NCBI GenBank assembly: GCA_004555175.1
Contig: SFJE01000005.1
Location: 8,074 to 72,073, forward strand
Source: Lentisphaeraceae bacterium
GTDB lineage: Bacteria; Verrucomicrobiota; Kiritimatiellia; RFP12; DVOR01
Direction: 5' to 3'
DNA: 64,000 nucleotides
Both the position numbers and the translations under genes were made by a program. Below are positions 1 to 8,761 of this stretch, piece after piece. Numbering within the stretch: position 1 is the first letter of the stretch; the number at the start of each line of letters is the position of its first letter. Under the pieces are notes generated by a model that had not been told where the DNA came from, made no database searches, and was given only the letters and a program-made list of their open reading frames with translations.

Positions 1-1310
1 AGTTCGGCGATGACCGACCACTGGCAAGATTCGTAGACATTGATGTCCAGCGGCAAGCCGTTCTGCAGGCAGTAGCAGAGACGCAGGTCCATCAGGAAGT
101 CCATACCGCCGTGACCGCCCATCTTCTTGGCGATTTCGCCCGATTCCTTCCAGAGCGGGTGACGGTAGGTGGCCATAATCTCGGACATCTGGGCCTGATT
201 TGCCCAGCCGAGGTGCGGGGCCTGATAGTTGGGATCGAGGGCGATTTCCAGCGGATAATCCTTGAGGATGCCCTTGGTGCCGCTGATGAGGTTGATGCGG
301 GTGTAGGGGCGAGGGCTGGTGGTGTCGTGCTGAATCATAATGGTGCGCCCGAGCACGGTCTTGACCAGGGTGGTGGACATATCGCCCTGCTTCCAGGGGC
401 CAAGGATCGCATTCTTATCGGTCATCCCATACTTATCGCCCGTCGAACGCGCGGCCAGGGCTTCCATATCGGCCTGGTGGGCCTTGACATACTCCGAGAA
501 GCCGAACTCGCCCGAGTTCATCGAGGTGAGCACACGCATCTGGTCACCGCGGCCAACATTCATATACTGGCAGATCGGGCCCAGGCCGTGGGTGGCGTAG
601 GGGTTGCCGCCGTGCAGGGCGTTCCACTTCAGGCGCCAGAAGCCTTCATAGGAGTTCTCGTGGAAGTTCCAAGCGCGCAGGTCGTGGATGTAGGCTCCTT
701 CGCCGTGCACGAGGGTGCCGAGGATGTTGTTGCGCACCAGATTGAGCGCGAGCATCTCGCTCTCGCCGTAGCAGCAATTTTCGAGGAGCATGCAGTGCAC
801 GCGCTTCTCTTCGGCCTTGTTGACAATCTTCCAGCAGTCCTCGACCGTGAAGACCATCGGCACTTCGCACGCCACATGCTTGCCGCACTCCATGGCGTAC
901 ATCACCATCTCCACGTGCATCTGCCACGGGCTGGCCACATAGACCAAATTCACTTCGGGGTCTTCCACCAGCTTCTTCCACGCCTCGGTGGAGCCAAAAT
1001 AGCCCTTGGGGGCCGAGAAGCCGCGCTCGGTGAGCCACTTCGTCGGGGCCGCAACGCGCGCTTCAAAGAGATCCGAGAGAGCCGTCACGCGCACACCCGG
1101 AATCGCCGACAGGCGATAGACCGCCCCCGGCCCGCGCATCCCGAGGCCAATCACACCCACCTTCACCGTTTCCAACGGCGCGCACGCCAAACCGCCCACA
1201 TGCGGGTGCTTACGCATCGGCACCTGGCAGCCGGTCGCCCCCATCACCGTGGCGGCCCCAACCATTCCCGAAGCCTTCAGAAAACTGCGGCGGGTAGAAA
1301 ACAAACTCAT
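1..1310 (-). CDS. GH109-like Gfo/Idh/MocA oxidoreductase, Tat-exported (partial)
   Basis: The gene reads leftward out of the window, so only its first ~436 codons are present. It begins with a twin-arginine leader (TRRSFLKA) followed by a hydrophobic stretch and a possible lipobox ending in Cys (MGATGC), so it is probably exported folded and perhaps lipidated. Next comes a Rossmann nucleotide-binding segment (GVIGLGMRGPG, about residues 52-62). The central region (EVPMVFTVEDCW, MLLENCCYGESEM, GEGAYIHDLR) resembles GH109 alpha-N-acetylgalactosaminidases, which use bound NAD+ to cleave glycosides. The ATG at 1310 is preceded by AAGGAG at 8-nt spacing. It is transcribed alone from a good sigma70-type promoter. 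The GH109 assignment rests on recalled family motifs; membership of the Gfo/Idh/MocA superfamily is firmer. Confidence 0.88.
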   Translation of the reverse strand, partial: MSLFSTRRSFLKASGMVGAATVMGATGCQVPMRKHPHVGGLACAPLETVKVGVIGLGMRGPGAVYRLSAIPGVRVTALSDLFEARVAAPTKWLTERGFSAPKGYFGSTEAWKKLVEDPEVNLVYVASPWQMHVEMVMYAMECGKHVACEVPMVFTVEDCWKIVNKAEEKRVHCMLLENCCYGESEMLALNLVRNNILGTLVHGEGAYIHDLRAWNFHENSYEGFWRLKWNALHGGNPYATHGLGPICQYMNVGRGDQMRVLTSMNSGEFGFSEYVKAHQADMEALAARSTGDKYGMTDKNAILGPWKQGDMSTTLVKTVLGRTIMIQHDTTSPRPYTRINLISGTKGILKDYPLEIALDPNYQAPHLGWANQAQMSEIMATYRHPLWKESGEIAKKMGGHGGMDFLMDLRLCYCLQNGLPLDINVYESCQWSVIAE

Positions 1311-1370
1311 CGTTAGACTCCTTCTTACTGACTGTTTCGCACGCCACATCCACTGTGACGATTTGTGGGT

Positions 1371-1399
1371 ATGATAGCCAAACTTCACCCACGGGTCAA
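1371..1399 (-). promoter_or_regulatory. Promoter of the GH109-like gene
   Basis: On the minus strand, TTGACC (1399-1394) is followed after exactly 17 nt by TATCAT (1376-1371), and there is an extra TGG just before the -10. This predicts a leader of about 55 nt before the ATG at 1310. Confidence 0.6.
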
Positions 1400-1425
1400 G
1401 CCGATTTCGTGAAAATCTCTGAACG

Positions 1426-1457
1426 GTGAAGGCCGCGCAAGGCGAGGCGCTATGCCA
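1426..1457 (+). repeat. Dispersed 32-35 bp intergenic repeat, copy 1
   Basis: This is one of five related copies in the window, all intergenic. The core resembles GAAGTCCGAGCAAAGCGAAG followed by GAGCTATGCCA. This copy has GGCC in place of GTCC and GGCGCTATGCCA at the end. Confidence 0.6.
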
Positions 1458-1600
1458 ACATGGCGTATTCGCTGTCGTTCGCGTGAGGGGCCTGCGGGAG
1501 AGGGCTGAGCGCATTGCGGCTAGCCGCTGGGAAACTTTGCGCCCCGGCCTTGTGTAACATCCCGCACGCCGGGCGAAGACTTCTTCCCGGGGCGGGCGGA

Positions 1601-1645
1601 ATAATTAAGCCCCGGGCTTAATTGAATTAACCCCCGGACTTGATA
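1601..1645. repeat. Two-unit tandem palindrome array (22-bp period)
   Basis: The palindrome TTAAGCCCCGGGCTTAA (from 1605) is followed exactly 22 bp later by a degenerate second unit (TTAACCCCCGGACTTGA, from 1627). The unit sequence differs from the other arrays in the window but the period is the same. Confidence 0.55.
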
Positions 1646-1837
1646 ATTTTGCCTCAGGCGGAAGGGGATTCCGTGGGGGCCTTATTGAACTTGATGTAGG
1701 GGCGAAGACGAGAAGAGGTCAAGAGGCCCTCGCGCAAAACCGGGGCCTATTGAGAAGACACGCGTACCTCTCGCGCCAACGCGATGGCATCATTCCGTCG
1801 CGGGCGCCTGGACCTTGGCGGCTGTCGGCTTTACGTG

Positions 1838-4513
1838 CTAGCGCAGTGCGCTTACGCCGGCGCCGGAGAGGGTGCTGGTGCCGCCACCGTTCTTGCGAAG
1901 CTGGATCTTCGTCTGAATCCGGCTACCGACCTCCGTGACATGGGAGATGACGCCGATCTGCTTACCCTTTTGCTGGAGGCGGCAGAGGGTGTCGAGCGCG
2001 GTATCCAAAGCGGCCCCATCCAGAGTGCCAAAGCCTTCATCTAAGAAGAGCGAATCCACCGCAATACGGCTGCCGGCCATCTCCGAGAGGCCGAGCGCCA
2101 AGGCCAAGGAGACCTGAAAGCGCTCGCCGCCAGAGATGTTGGAGACCGCGCGCAAGGTTTCGCCCTGGTCGTGATCAAGAATCGCGGGCAGGAGCTTTTC
2201 GGCATCGGTGACTTCGGGGTTCCAGACCATCTCGTAGCGGCCCTGGGTCATCGCACGCAGGTGGGGGTTGGCGGCCACGAGCAGCTCGCGCAGGGTAATC
2301 CCTTGGGCGTAGCGCTTGAAAGCATCGCCATTCGCGCCGCCGAGCCAACCATTCAACTGCTTCCACTGCGCGGCCAAGGGCGTGGCCTCGGCAATCTCGC
2401 GCTGCAACTCGCCCAACCGCGCCCGGCGGCTATCATCCTCGCGCAACGCCGCAGCGTGCTCCACGAGCGTGGCCGCCAAGGTTTTACATTGCGCTTCGAG
2501 CGCGGCGACTGCCTCGGCCTGCGCGGCGGGGTCCGGACACTGCGTGCGTTGCGCTTCGAGCGCCTCCAATGCGGCCGCCTGACGCGCCTGGGCGCGATCG
2601 CGCTCCTCTCTGGCCGCCTGTTGGGCAGCCTTGGCGGCAGCGAGGGCGGCCTCAGCCTGGGCGCGTGCCTCCCGGGCCCCATCGCACGCAGCCTGCAAGT
2701 GAGCGCGCACCTGCTCGGGATCGCCTGCCACGCCCAACGCCTCCAACGCGGCCTGGGTGGCAGCCACCTGCGCCTGAGCCTTGCCCAGCGCCTCATCGAA
2801 GGTCTTCTGCGTCTGCGCCAGCGCGCGCACCTGCTCCCCGACGCGGCTCAGCGCGGCCTCGTTGGCCGCCACCGTGGCGCGCAGCGCGGCGAGTTCCTGC
2901 TCCAACCGTTGTCCCTCGTCCTGATAACTCTCGGCGGCCTTCTGCGCGGCACGCTCCTGCTTGCGCAACGCGCGCTGGGCCTCATCGAAGGTCTGCCGCG
3001 CTTCGGCCAAATGCCCCTCGGCGGCCTTGCGTGCAGCCACGGCCTCGTTGTAGGCGCGGCGGCAGTCGCTCTCCTGGGGTAGCTGACCCTCGGCATAGGG
3101 GTGGTCGAGCGCGCCGCAGAGGGGGCAGGGCTGCCCGGCGTGCAATTCCCGGCGGCGATCTTCCAGCGAGGCAACGGCCGCTGCCAGATGCAGGGCGTTG
3201 AGGGCATTCGCCTCGGCGCGCTGCAACGCCTCCTGCCCCGCTTGCCAACGGGCATCCTCGGCCTGATAGCGCTCTTCGGCCGCCGCCAAGGCAGCACTCG
3301 CCTCGGCAATCGCCTGCTTGGCGCGCTCGACCTTTGGCCGCTGCGCCAGCCACCGCTTGGCGCGCACCACCCGTTCATCATCGGCGAGTTCGGGGGCATC
3401 CGGCGGCACCCACTGCGCCTCATTCAACGCCAAGTGGAGCGTTTTGGCCAACGCCTTTCCTGCGGCAATGCCCTCCTTCAAGGCCGCTTCCTCCGCCCGC
3501 GCGTCGGCCAACGCCCGGCGGTTGCGCGTTTGCGTGTCGGTGGCGTCCTTGAGCGTCTGCTTGTCGAGCCGCAGCTGCTGGGCGTGCTCGATGGCCTGCT
3601 CAAGGATCGGCGCGCGCTCCTGCTGATGAGCCACTGCCGCTTGCAACTGCTGCGCGCGCTCCTGCGCGGTGCGTGCGGCCTTTTCCTCAGCCTCACGCGC
3701 ACGCACTACGGCCTGCTCGCGCTGGACGAAGTCCTGCTTCGCGGTCGCGGCGGCAACCTCGTGCTGACGGAAGGTCCGCAAGGCCTCGGCCTGGGCCTTC
3801 AACTGGTCCTCGCACACGCCGTACCGGACCTGCACGGCCTGCTGCGTTTCCACGAGCGCCTGGCGCGCCGACTCGTCCAAGGGGCTCACCTCCTGCAACC
3901 GGGTCTGCAACGCCTCCAGTCGCGCCTTCGCCTCCTGACTGCGCGCGAAGATCCGCCGGCCAATCCGCTCAAAGAGGTCGTTGCCGATGGCTTGCTGCAA
4001 GATCTCGGCGCGGTCGTTCTCCCTGGCGCAGAGGAACTGATCGAACTTGCCCTGCGCGAGCATCATCGTCCGCTGAAACTGATCGAAGGAGAGGCCCACT
4101 AAGCTAGCAACCTTCAGGCAAGTCTGCTTCGGGGCGTGCTCGCCCACCTCCAAGTTACGCTCCACATCCAACAGGGACCACCGTTCGCGCTGGAACTTCC
4201 CCTGCGCCTTTTTACGCGCGCGCTGCTGCTCCCAATGCGCGCAGAAACGCCCCTCTTCGCAGAGGAACTCCACCTCCGCGCAGCAAAAGCCCTGCCCCCG
4301 CGTCATCACCTCGTTACGCGATTGGGCAATATCCTCGCGCACCGTCCGCCCATAGAGCGCCAGGGAGATGGCATCGAGGATGGTCGTCTTTCCCGCGCCC
4401 GTATCGCCAGTAATTAGAAAGAGGCCATCCTCAAAGGCCGGGTCCTCAAAGTTAATCTGCCAACGCCCCGCCAAGGCATTCAAGTTCTCAAAGCACACAC
4501 TGCAAATCTTCAT
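1838..4513 (-). CDS. sbcC: SbcC: nuclease complex ATPase subunit
   Basis: This is the Rad50-type SMC ATPase of the SbcCD (Mre11-Rad50-like) complex, which resects hairpins and blocked double-strand ends. The N-terminus carries a Walker A (GDTGAGKTT, about residues 35-43). Long Ala/Glu/Gln-rich coiled coils flank a zinc hook CPLCG near residue 461. The C-terminus carries the ABC signature (SGGERFQVSLALALG) and Walker B (LFLDEGFGTLD) followed by a switch-like VISHV. At 891 aa it is somewhat shorter than the E. coli protein (about 1050 aa), mainly in the coiled coil. Its ATG overlaps the sbcD stop in an ATGA arrangement, so the pair is translationally coupled. Confidence 0.97.
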   Translation of the reverse strand: MKICSVCFENLNALAGRWQINFEDPAFEDGLFLITGDTGAGKTTILDAISLALYGRTVREDIAQSRNEVMTRGQGFCCAEVEFLCEEGRFCAHWEQQRARKKAQGKFQRERWSLLDVERNLEVGEHAPKQTCLKVASLVGLSFDQFQRTMMLAQGKFDQFLCARENDRAEILQQAIGNDLFERIGRRIFARSQEAKARLEALQTRLQEVSPLDESARQALVETQQAVQVRYGVCEDQLKAQAEALRTFRQHEVAAATAKQDFVQREQAVVRAREAEEKAARTAQERAQQLQAAVAHQQERAPILEQAIEHAQQLRLDKQTLKDATDTQTRNRRALADARAEEAALKEGIAAGKALAKTLHLALNEAQWVPPDAPELADDERVVRAKRWLAQRPKVERAKQAIAEASAALAAAEERYQAEDARWQAGQEALQRAEANALNALHLAAAVASLEDRRRELHAGQPCPLCGALDHPYAEGQLPQESDCRRAYNEAVAARKAAEGHLAEARQTFDEAQRALRKQERAAQKAAESYQDEGQRLEQELAALRATVAANEAALSRVGEQVRALAQTQKTFDEALGKAQAQVAATQAALEALGVAGDPEQVRAHLQAACDGAREARAQAEAALAAAKAAQQAAREERDRAQARQAAALEALEAQRTQCPDPAAQAEAVAALEAQCKTLAATLVEHAAALREDDSRRARLGELQREIAEATPLAAQWKQLNGWLGGANGDAFKRYAQGITLRELLVAANPHLRAMTQGRYEMVWNPEVTDAEKLLPAILDHDQGETLRAVSNISGGERFQVSLALALGLSEMAGSRIAVDSLFLDEGFGTLDGAALDTALDTLCRLQQKGKQIGVISHVTEVGSRIQTKIQLRKNGGGTSTLSGAGVSALR

Positions 4514-5751
4514 TGCGCCAGCTCCTCTGCAATCACCGCTTCAACCATCTTACAATAGCGATCGCGCTCGGCCTCCGACAGCGTTGTCTCCTCCGCCAGG
4601 CGCATCTTCGCCACCTCCAAGGGCGTCATCTCGCGCAACGTCCGCCCCACAACGCCATCCATCAGCGCACTGCGCAGCCGCACCTGCGGCCGGGCATCCT
4701 CCTTCAATAGCAGCTTGAGCGCGCTCCCCTCCACCAACCCATCCAACGCCGGCCAAAAGGCCAGTAACTCCCCCTCCCCCTCCGTCACGCGCGCGGCCAC
4801 ATAGCCCACCTCCGCCCCGTGCTCGGCAACCAACGCGGTGAGCGCCGTCTGCACCGCCTCGGCCGTGCCCGAAAGCGTCCAAAGGGGAATCGGCGCGGTA
4901 AGCGCCACCGGCCGCACCGTCACCGGCTCGCCTGCGCGCTCCCCAAGCTCCACCACCAACACCTGCTTGGCCTGCGTCGCCTCGGCAAAACTCATCGCCA
5001 GCGGCGAACCGCTATACCGCCGCGTCTCCTGCTCGCCCACGCACTGGGCAATATGCAAGTGCCCCAACGCCACATAATCCGCCCCGGCAAAGGCACTCAC
5101 CGCCTGGGCATCCACCCCGCCAATCGCCCGGCCCCGCTCGCTCCGCTCATCACTCACCTGCGCGCCCGCCACCGTGCAGTGACCCATCGCCACCACCGGT
5201 GCGCCCGCGCCCGCCGCCCGTGCTGCCGCAATCACCGCCGCATAGTGCGCCCCAAACCCCGCCGCCGCACGCTCGCGCAGCTCGCCCTCAACCGTCTGAC
5301 CATGCTGCCGAGCCAGATTGGCCAACTCGCTCTCACTCATAAAGGGCACCGCTGCCACCGCCAACCCCGGTCGACCATCCGCCCGCGGCACCACAATCAC
5401 CTCCCCGGCCACCTCCGCGCTCGCATTCACCACCACCTCAATCCCCAACCGTGAAAGTACCGGCCGCGCCGCCGCAAGCTGACTGGCCGAGTCATGGTTC
5501 CCCGCCGTCACGATAATCTTCCGGCACACAGTCCGCTTGGCCATCTCCGCCAAGAAGTCAAAGTAAAGCGCCTGGGCAGACGCACTCGGCTGGCGCGTAT
5601 CAAAGACATCCCCGGCCACGAGTAGCGCCTCGGCCCCCTCGCGCTCGACAATCGCCACCAACTCCGCCAAAAACTGCCGATGCTCCGCAATCCGCTCCTG
5701 CTCATGCAACCGTGCACCCAAGTGCCAATCCGATGTGTGAATAATCCGCAT
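4510..5751 (-). CDS. sbcD: SbcD: nuclease subunit
   Basis: This is the Mre11-type metallophosphoesterase that partners SbcC. Phosphoesterase motifs are present in order: HTSDWHLG (I, near residue 5), AGDVFDT (II), TAGNHDS (III), MGHCTV (IV) and ALGHLHIAQ (V), giving the usual two-metal Asp/His/Asn site. The length (413 aa) is normal. A GTG lies one codon upstream (5754), but the ATG at 5751 has AGGAG at 6-nt spacing and matches the usual MRIIHTSDWHLG start, so I chose it. The gene overlaps sbcC by 4 nt. Confidence 0.97.
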   Translation of the reverse strand: MRIIHTSDWHLGARLHEQERIAEHRQFLAELVAIVEREGAEALLVAGDVFDTRQPSASAQALYFDFLAEMAKRTVCRKIIVTAGNHDSASQLAAARPVLSRLGIEVVVNASAEVAGEVIVVPRADGRPGLAVAAVPFMSESELANLARQHGQTVEGELRERAAAGFGAHYAAVIAAARAAGAGAPVVAMGHCTVAGAQVSDERSERGRAIGGVDAQAVSAFAGADYVALGHLHIAQCVGEQETRRYSGSPLAMSFAEATQAKQVLVVELGERAGEPVTVRPVALTAPIPLWTLSGTAEAVQTALTALVAEHGAEVGYVAARVTEGEGELLAFWPALDGLVEGSALKLLLKEDARPQVRLRSALMDGVVGRTLREMTPLEVAKMRLAEETTLSEAERDRYCKMVEAVIAEELAQ

Positions 5752-5824
5752 CACGCTCTCCTAATAAGCCTTGTGAACGCCCAAAGGACATACTCAAAAT
5801 AACAAATGCCACGCGCAAACGTAA

Positions 5825-5850
5825 CTCCGAGAGTGCCAATCGCCTCGGAG
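5825..5850 (-). terminator. Hairpin after the metK-like gene
   Basis: Immediately after the metK-like stop, CTCCGAG and CTCGGAG pair around a 12-nt loop. A modest T-containing tail (TTACGTTTG) follows. It is a plausible end for the MoxR-to-MetK operon, but the tail is weak. Confidence 0.4.
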
Positions 5851-5852
5851 AC

Positions 5853-6965
5853 TCATACGTGTTGATTGAAGAAATACCCCGAAAGAACCTTCTCGCTCCG
5901 TGAGAATGAGACAAGGCGAAGATCCGATACGATGGAATCGATGTAAAACCATTCTTCTGGAGGCAAGGCTGAGGCTGGAATTGGATGTATCAAGCCAAGA
6001 GAATCGATACGTTCCGCCTCGCGAAAGACAGGTGCAGCATCGCCAGGAGACCACCCTAAACGAACTGTCACCGCACTTCCACCAAACTCTTTCAGGAGTC
6101 TCCGCGCCAACTCCCGCGCCCTGAACGCCCCTGCTACATCAACTTTATGCGGATCTTTACCACAAATCGCCCCGCCACCAATTGGAATCTCTGGCCCGTA
6201 GAAATCAACGGCGAGTTTCTTGCCTGAAAGTCCGTTATCACCCTCCGGTCCGCCAACAATGAAGTCTCCCATCCCGTTGAGGATGAAGTTCTCCAACGGT
6301 AAGTTTGCGATACCTACAAGGCCACGAGCCTCCAGTTCCATCAATATTTCTCTCACAACAGGCAGGACTCGCGCGTGTTGTTCCGACGCAAACAAGCCCT
6401 TCCTGTGTTGGATGCTGAGCGTAAGCCGTCGCCATGCATAACGCCCATTGTTCTTTTCGATGTGTACAAGCACTTTGAAATCCGGACCAAAGTTGTCAGA
6501 CTCTTTCCGCCGCCATCTATCTATGTTACGGCCGATGTAGTTGGCGATGAAGTGCGCAGGAGGCAGATAATCCGTCTCGGGGTGATTACAGGCAAAACCA
6601 GTTACGACATTCTGATCGTCAGAAAGACCGCGGATCGCGCGTTCTTCTTCCGAAAGCGGTTCAAGGCATATATTCTGAATAATCTTCAGATTCTCTGGCG
6701 CGGGAATCCAGCTTCCACCATATCCCGCCTCCCGATAGACGTTTTGAACAATTTCCTCAACCTCTTCGTTCGAAACGGCGCATCCACCTTTCCCAGCCGC
6801 AATACGCCCATCGATAAACACATGGTCCGTGTGGACAGCACACTCCACGCCCACAAAAGCCTTATTGTCCCGCTGCACGGCGAGATCAACGAGAGATTCC
6901 ACCAGGGCGTCTGCCAGTCGATCTGGATGCCCTGGAGAGATGTATTCTGCGATATGCGACCTCAT
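5853..6965 (-). CDS. metK: Divergent S-adenosylmethionine synthetase
   Basis: The predicted reaction is methionine + ATP to S-adenosylmethionine. It keeps the catalytic landmarks: GHPD (residues 12-15; ATP/Mg), an ATP-loop variant with DDQN in place of GAGDQG, GPEGDNGLSGKK, and GGGAICGKDPHKVD (the canonical form is GGGAFSGKDPSKVD). At 370 aa it is a little shorter than housekeeping MetK (about 384 aa) and is divergent between motifs, so it is probably an accessory paralogue; no other metK is visible here. It starts 12 nt after the VWA-like gene and is last in the island operon. Base composition is visibly more A/T-rich than in neighbouring sbcD. Coupling a SAM-producing enzyme to a MoxR/VWA pair is unusual. 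Confidence 0.9.
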   Translation of the reverse strand: MRSHIAEYISPGHPDRLADALVESLVDLAVQRDNKAFVGVECAVHTDHVFIDGRIAAGKGGCAVSNEEVEEIVQNVYREAGYGGSWIPAPENLKIIQNICLEPLSEEERAIRGLSDDQNVVTGFACNHPETDYLPPAHFIANYIGRNIDRWRRKESDNFGPDFKVLVHIEKNNGRYAWRRLTLSIQHRKGLFASEQHARVLPVVREILMELEARGLVGIANLPLENFILNGMGDFIVGGPEGDNGLSGKKLAVDFYGPEIPIGGGAICGKDPHKVDVAGAFRARELARRLLKEFGGSAVTVRLGWSPGDAAPVFREAERIDSLGLIHPIPASALPPEEWFYIDSIVSDLRLVSFSRSEKVLSGYFFNQHV

Positions 6966-6977
6966 TGGCGTTCTCTT

Positions 6978-8339
6978 TCAGTAAAGTTTAACGAACTTGT
7001 CGGCGATAGATGAGAGGTCCGTTTCTTGATTCTTGCTATAATCAGATTTGACAAGCCCAACAACGAACCTTATATCCGCCGCATGGAAGCGTTTTGCAAG
7101 CGCCGCGTCCGGCTTACCCGTAAGTCCGTCCGTAACGATGACGGCGGCATGCGGACGCTTCCTAGGCGGCAGTTCAAGGATATGCTTGAGGACGCAGTCG
7201 ATGTTCGTCCCGCCTGTGGAGCTGAACTTCCGGGCAGCAAGGTCGCGGGCGGAAGCCGGATGTACGACCGTTGAAAACACATAAACCGTGCAAAGCCGGC
7301 TCCGACAATAGGGGCGAAGCACCTGCGCTACAGACGGGACCTGCCCGGCAACCGACCCCGACACATCGAAATACACGAACGCCTGCCGGTTGTCTCGGTT
7401 AGATGACGATTTAAGTCTCGTGGTTGTCCTGTATATTAGCGCGTCCCCAAACGCAATCTCTCGCGCCTCATGTGAACGGTCGCGCCAGTCTGGAAGGAAT
7501 GAGGTCGCCTCACACGCCCTCTCGCGCGCAGTGCGGTGACGGACTTCTTTCTTGCCTGGTATTACCGCCTGCCGCATGAGGTGGTGAATGCCAAGACGTA
7601 AACGGCTGATAGGATCAACCTCTGCATCAAAATCACGTTCTCGCTCCTCCGCTCCGAGATCTTGCCCTTGAAGTGGACGGTCTGGACTTGGCCATTTGGA
7701 GGTAATCTTCTGAATCAATGATTTCATTTCAGCGGACATCTCGTTCTCCTCATCGCCATGAGATCCAAGCAAAAGAGGTTTGCCGTCATTGTCGCTGTCT
7801 TTGACCATGAGGGAACTCTCTTTGACGAACCCACTCACCACAAGCGCCTCGTATACATCATAATATGTGCCTGTGTCCGAACCGCCGTAAAGAAGATCGA
7901 GTACCACGTCCGCTTCACGGGGTGTTCCATCGCCCTTGGGCCGAAGAAACGCAAACGGCAGCTTGTTGGAAGGATAGTAGTCCGTAAAAAACGAGGTAAA
8001 CTCCGGATTTGGAAAAAGCGAACATAGAATTGCATTAATAATCGCATCGAACACAAGATTCCGGACTTTGGTCACGCGCGGAAAAAGTGTGGTATGACCG
8101 AGAATCACATGATAAAGTTCGTGCATCACAAGCATGAAGAGATGCTCATTCGTCTGGCAATGGGCCGCAATAAAGCTCTTGTTGAGCAAAAGCTCTGGCG
8201 ATTCTCCGCATGTCACGCAGGCAGTCTCGGTCTTATCAGAGAATCGGACATGGAAGAGCGACAAGAATGTCATCATCTCAAATGAGGTGGGCGGAATTAC
8301 ATCGAGAATCCGCGAGATAATCTTCTCTTCGTCAGTCAT
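6978..8339 (-). CDS. VWA-like protein with HExxH metallopeptidase motif
   Basis: The 453-aa protein has two recognisable parts. The N-terminal part carries HELYHVILGH (residues 73-82), the zinc-binding HExxH...H form of DUF2201-type putative metallopeptidases, plus a CVTC pair (41-44). The C-terminal part is VWA-like with DVSGS (325-329), a MIDAS-type metal site, and later TGGT and VTDG motifs typical of the fold. Such proteins usually work with a MoxR AAA+ ATPase, which is encoded two genes upstream. The linker (about 180-240) is acidic. The ATG overlaps the stop of the 141-aa gene by 4 nt. The true substrate is unknown; proteolysis is an inference from the motif. Confidence 0.87.
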   Translation of the reverse strand: MTDEEKIISRILDVIPPTSFEMMTFLSLFHVRFSDKTETACVTCGESPELLLNKSFIAAHCQTNEHLFMLVMHELYHVILGHTTLFPRVTKVRNLVFDAIINAILCSLFPNPEFTSFFTDYYPSNKLPFAFLRPKGDGTPREADVVLDLLYGGSDTGTYYDVYEALVVSGFVKESSLMVKDSDNDGKPLLLGSHGDEENEMSAEMKSLIQKITSKWPSPDRPLQGQDLGAEERERDFDAEVDPISRLRLGIHHLMRQAVIPGKKEVRHRTARERACEATSFLPDWRDRSHEAREIAFGDALIYRTTTRLKSSSNRDNRQAFVYFDVSGSVAGQVPSVAQVLRPYCRSRLCTVYVFSTVVHPASARDLAARKFSSTGGTNIDCVLKHILELPPRKRPHAAVIVTDGLTGKPDAALAKRFHAADIRFVVGLVKSDYSKNQETDLSSIADKFVKLY

Positions 8340-8761
8340 AACACGCCCTCACACTGGGAAAAGTATTTTGCCGGAAAGCAAATTGATGTGCCCTCAAGAC
8401 ATGTACACCACCCTAATTCACGGCGTGGAATGTAGAGCATACGAGACACCCGCCCAAGAATTGCGATGGTAAGAATTGGATCTTTGCAAACGATTGCATC
8501 ATCGTCACCTGTATAGGCTCTTCCAACCATAAACCCCATGGGGCGCGAGACGGCATCAAGTGCGGCCTTGTATTTGCGCTCAAAATCCGTGATCCATTCC
8601 TGAGCGAAGCGCGCTTTATCCTGCATCGTCAGGTTCGCCTCAAGGCGCGATGAATCAAGACCTGCGTACTGCATACTGAACACAACCTGTTTCCCTACAG
8701 GTCGAGTAACCACATGAACGCTACTACGCGGCGGTCCACACAGATTACTGTAAGCGTTCAT
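8336..8761 (-). CDS. Unknown 141-aa protein of the MoxR/VWA island
   Basis: I do not recognise this family. The start is set by a TGATG junction: the ATG at 8761 shares a base with the MoxR stop codon, so translation is coupled. The stop in turn overlaps the VWA-like start (ATGA). No signal peptide or membrane helix is visible. It has a mixed alpha/beta look, an aromatic and charged middle (WITDFERKYKAALDAV) and three scattered Cys near the C-terminus (CTC, then SQC). Its fixed position between ATPase and VWA protein suggests an adaptor or substrate-recognition role, which is only inference. Confidence 0.72.
   Translation of the reverse strand: MNAYSNLCGPPRSSVHVVTRPVGKQVVFSMQYAGLDSSRLEANLTMQDKARFAQEWITDFERKYKAALDAVSRPMGFMVGRAYTGDDDAIVCKDPILTIAILGRVSRMLYIPRRELGWCTCLEGTSICFPAKYFSQCEGVL

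Larger units (their letters stand above)
1311..1837. other. Non-coding region between sbcC and the GH109-like gene
   Basis: No supported gene lies here. The region holds the GH109 promoter, a dispersed repeat copy, the TTAAGCCCCGGGCTTAA palindrome pair, and a weak GGGCCT/AGGCCC inverted repeat (1724-1748) that could end sbcC transcription. Short ORFs in this stretch have neither ribosome-binding sites nor recognisable content. Confidence 0.5.

Noticed and set aside
111..1316. 401-aa plus-strand reading frame opposite the GH109-like gene
   Set aside because: The other strand has a Tat leader, NAD-binding motif and promoter; this frame has no recognisable motif.
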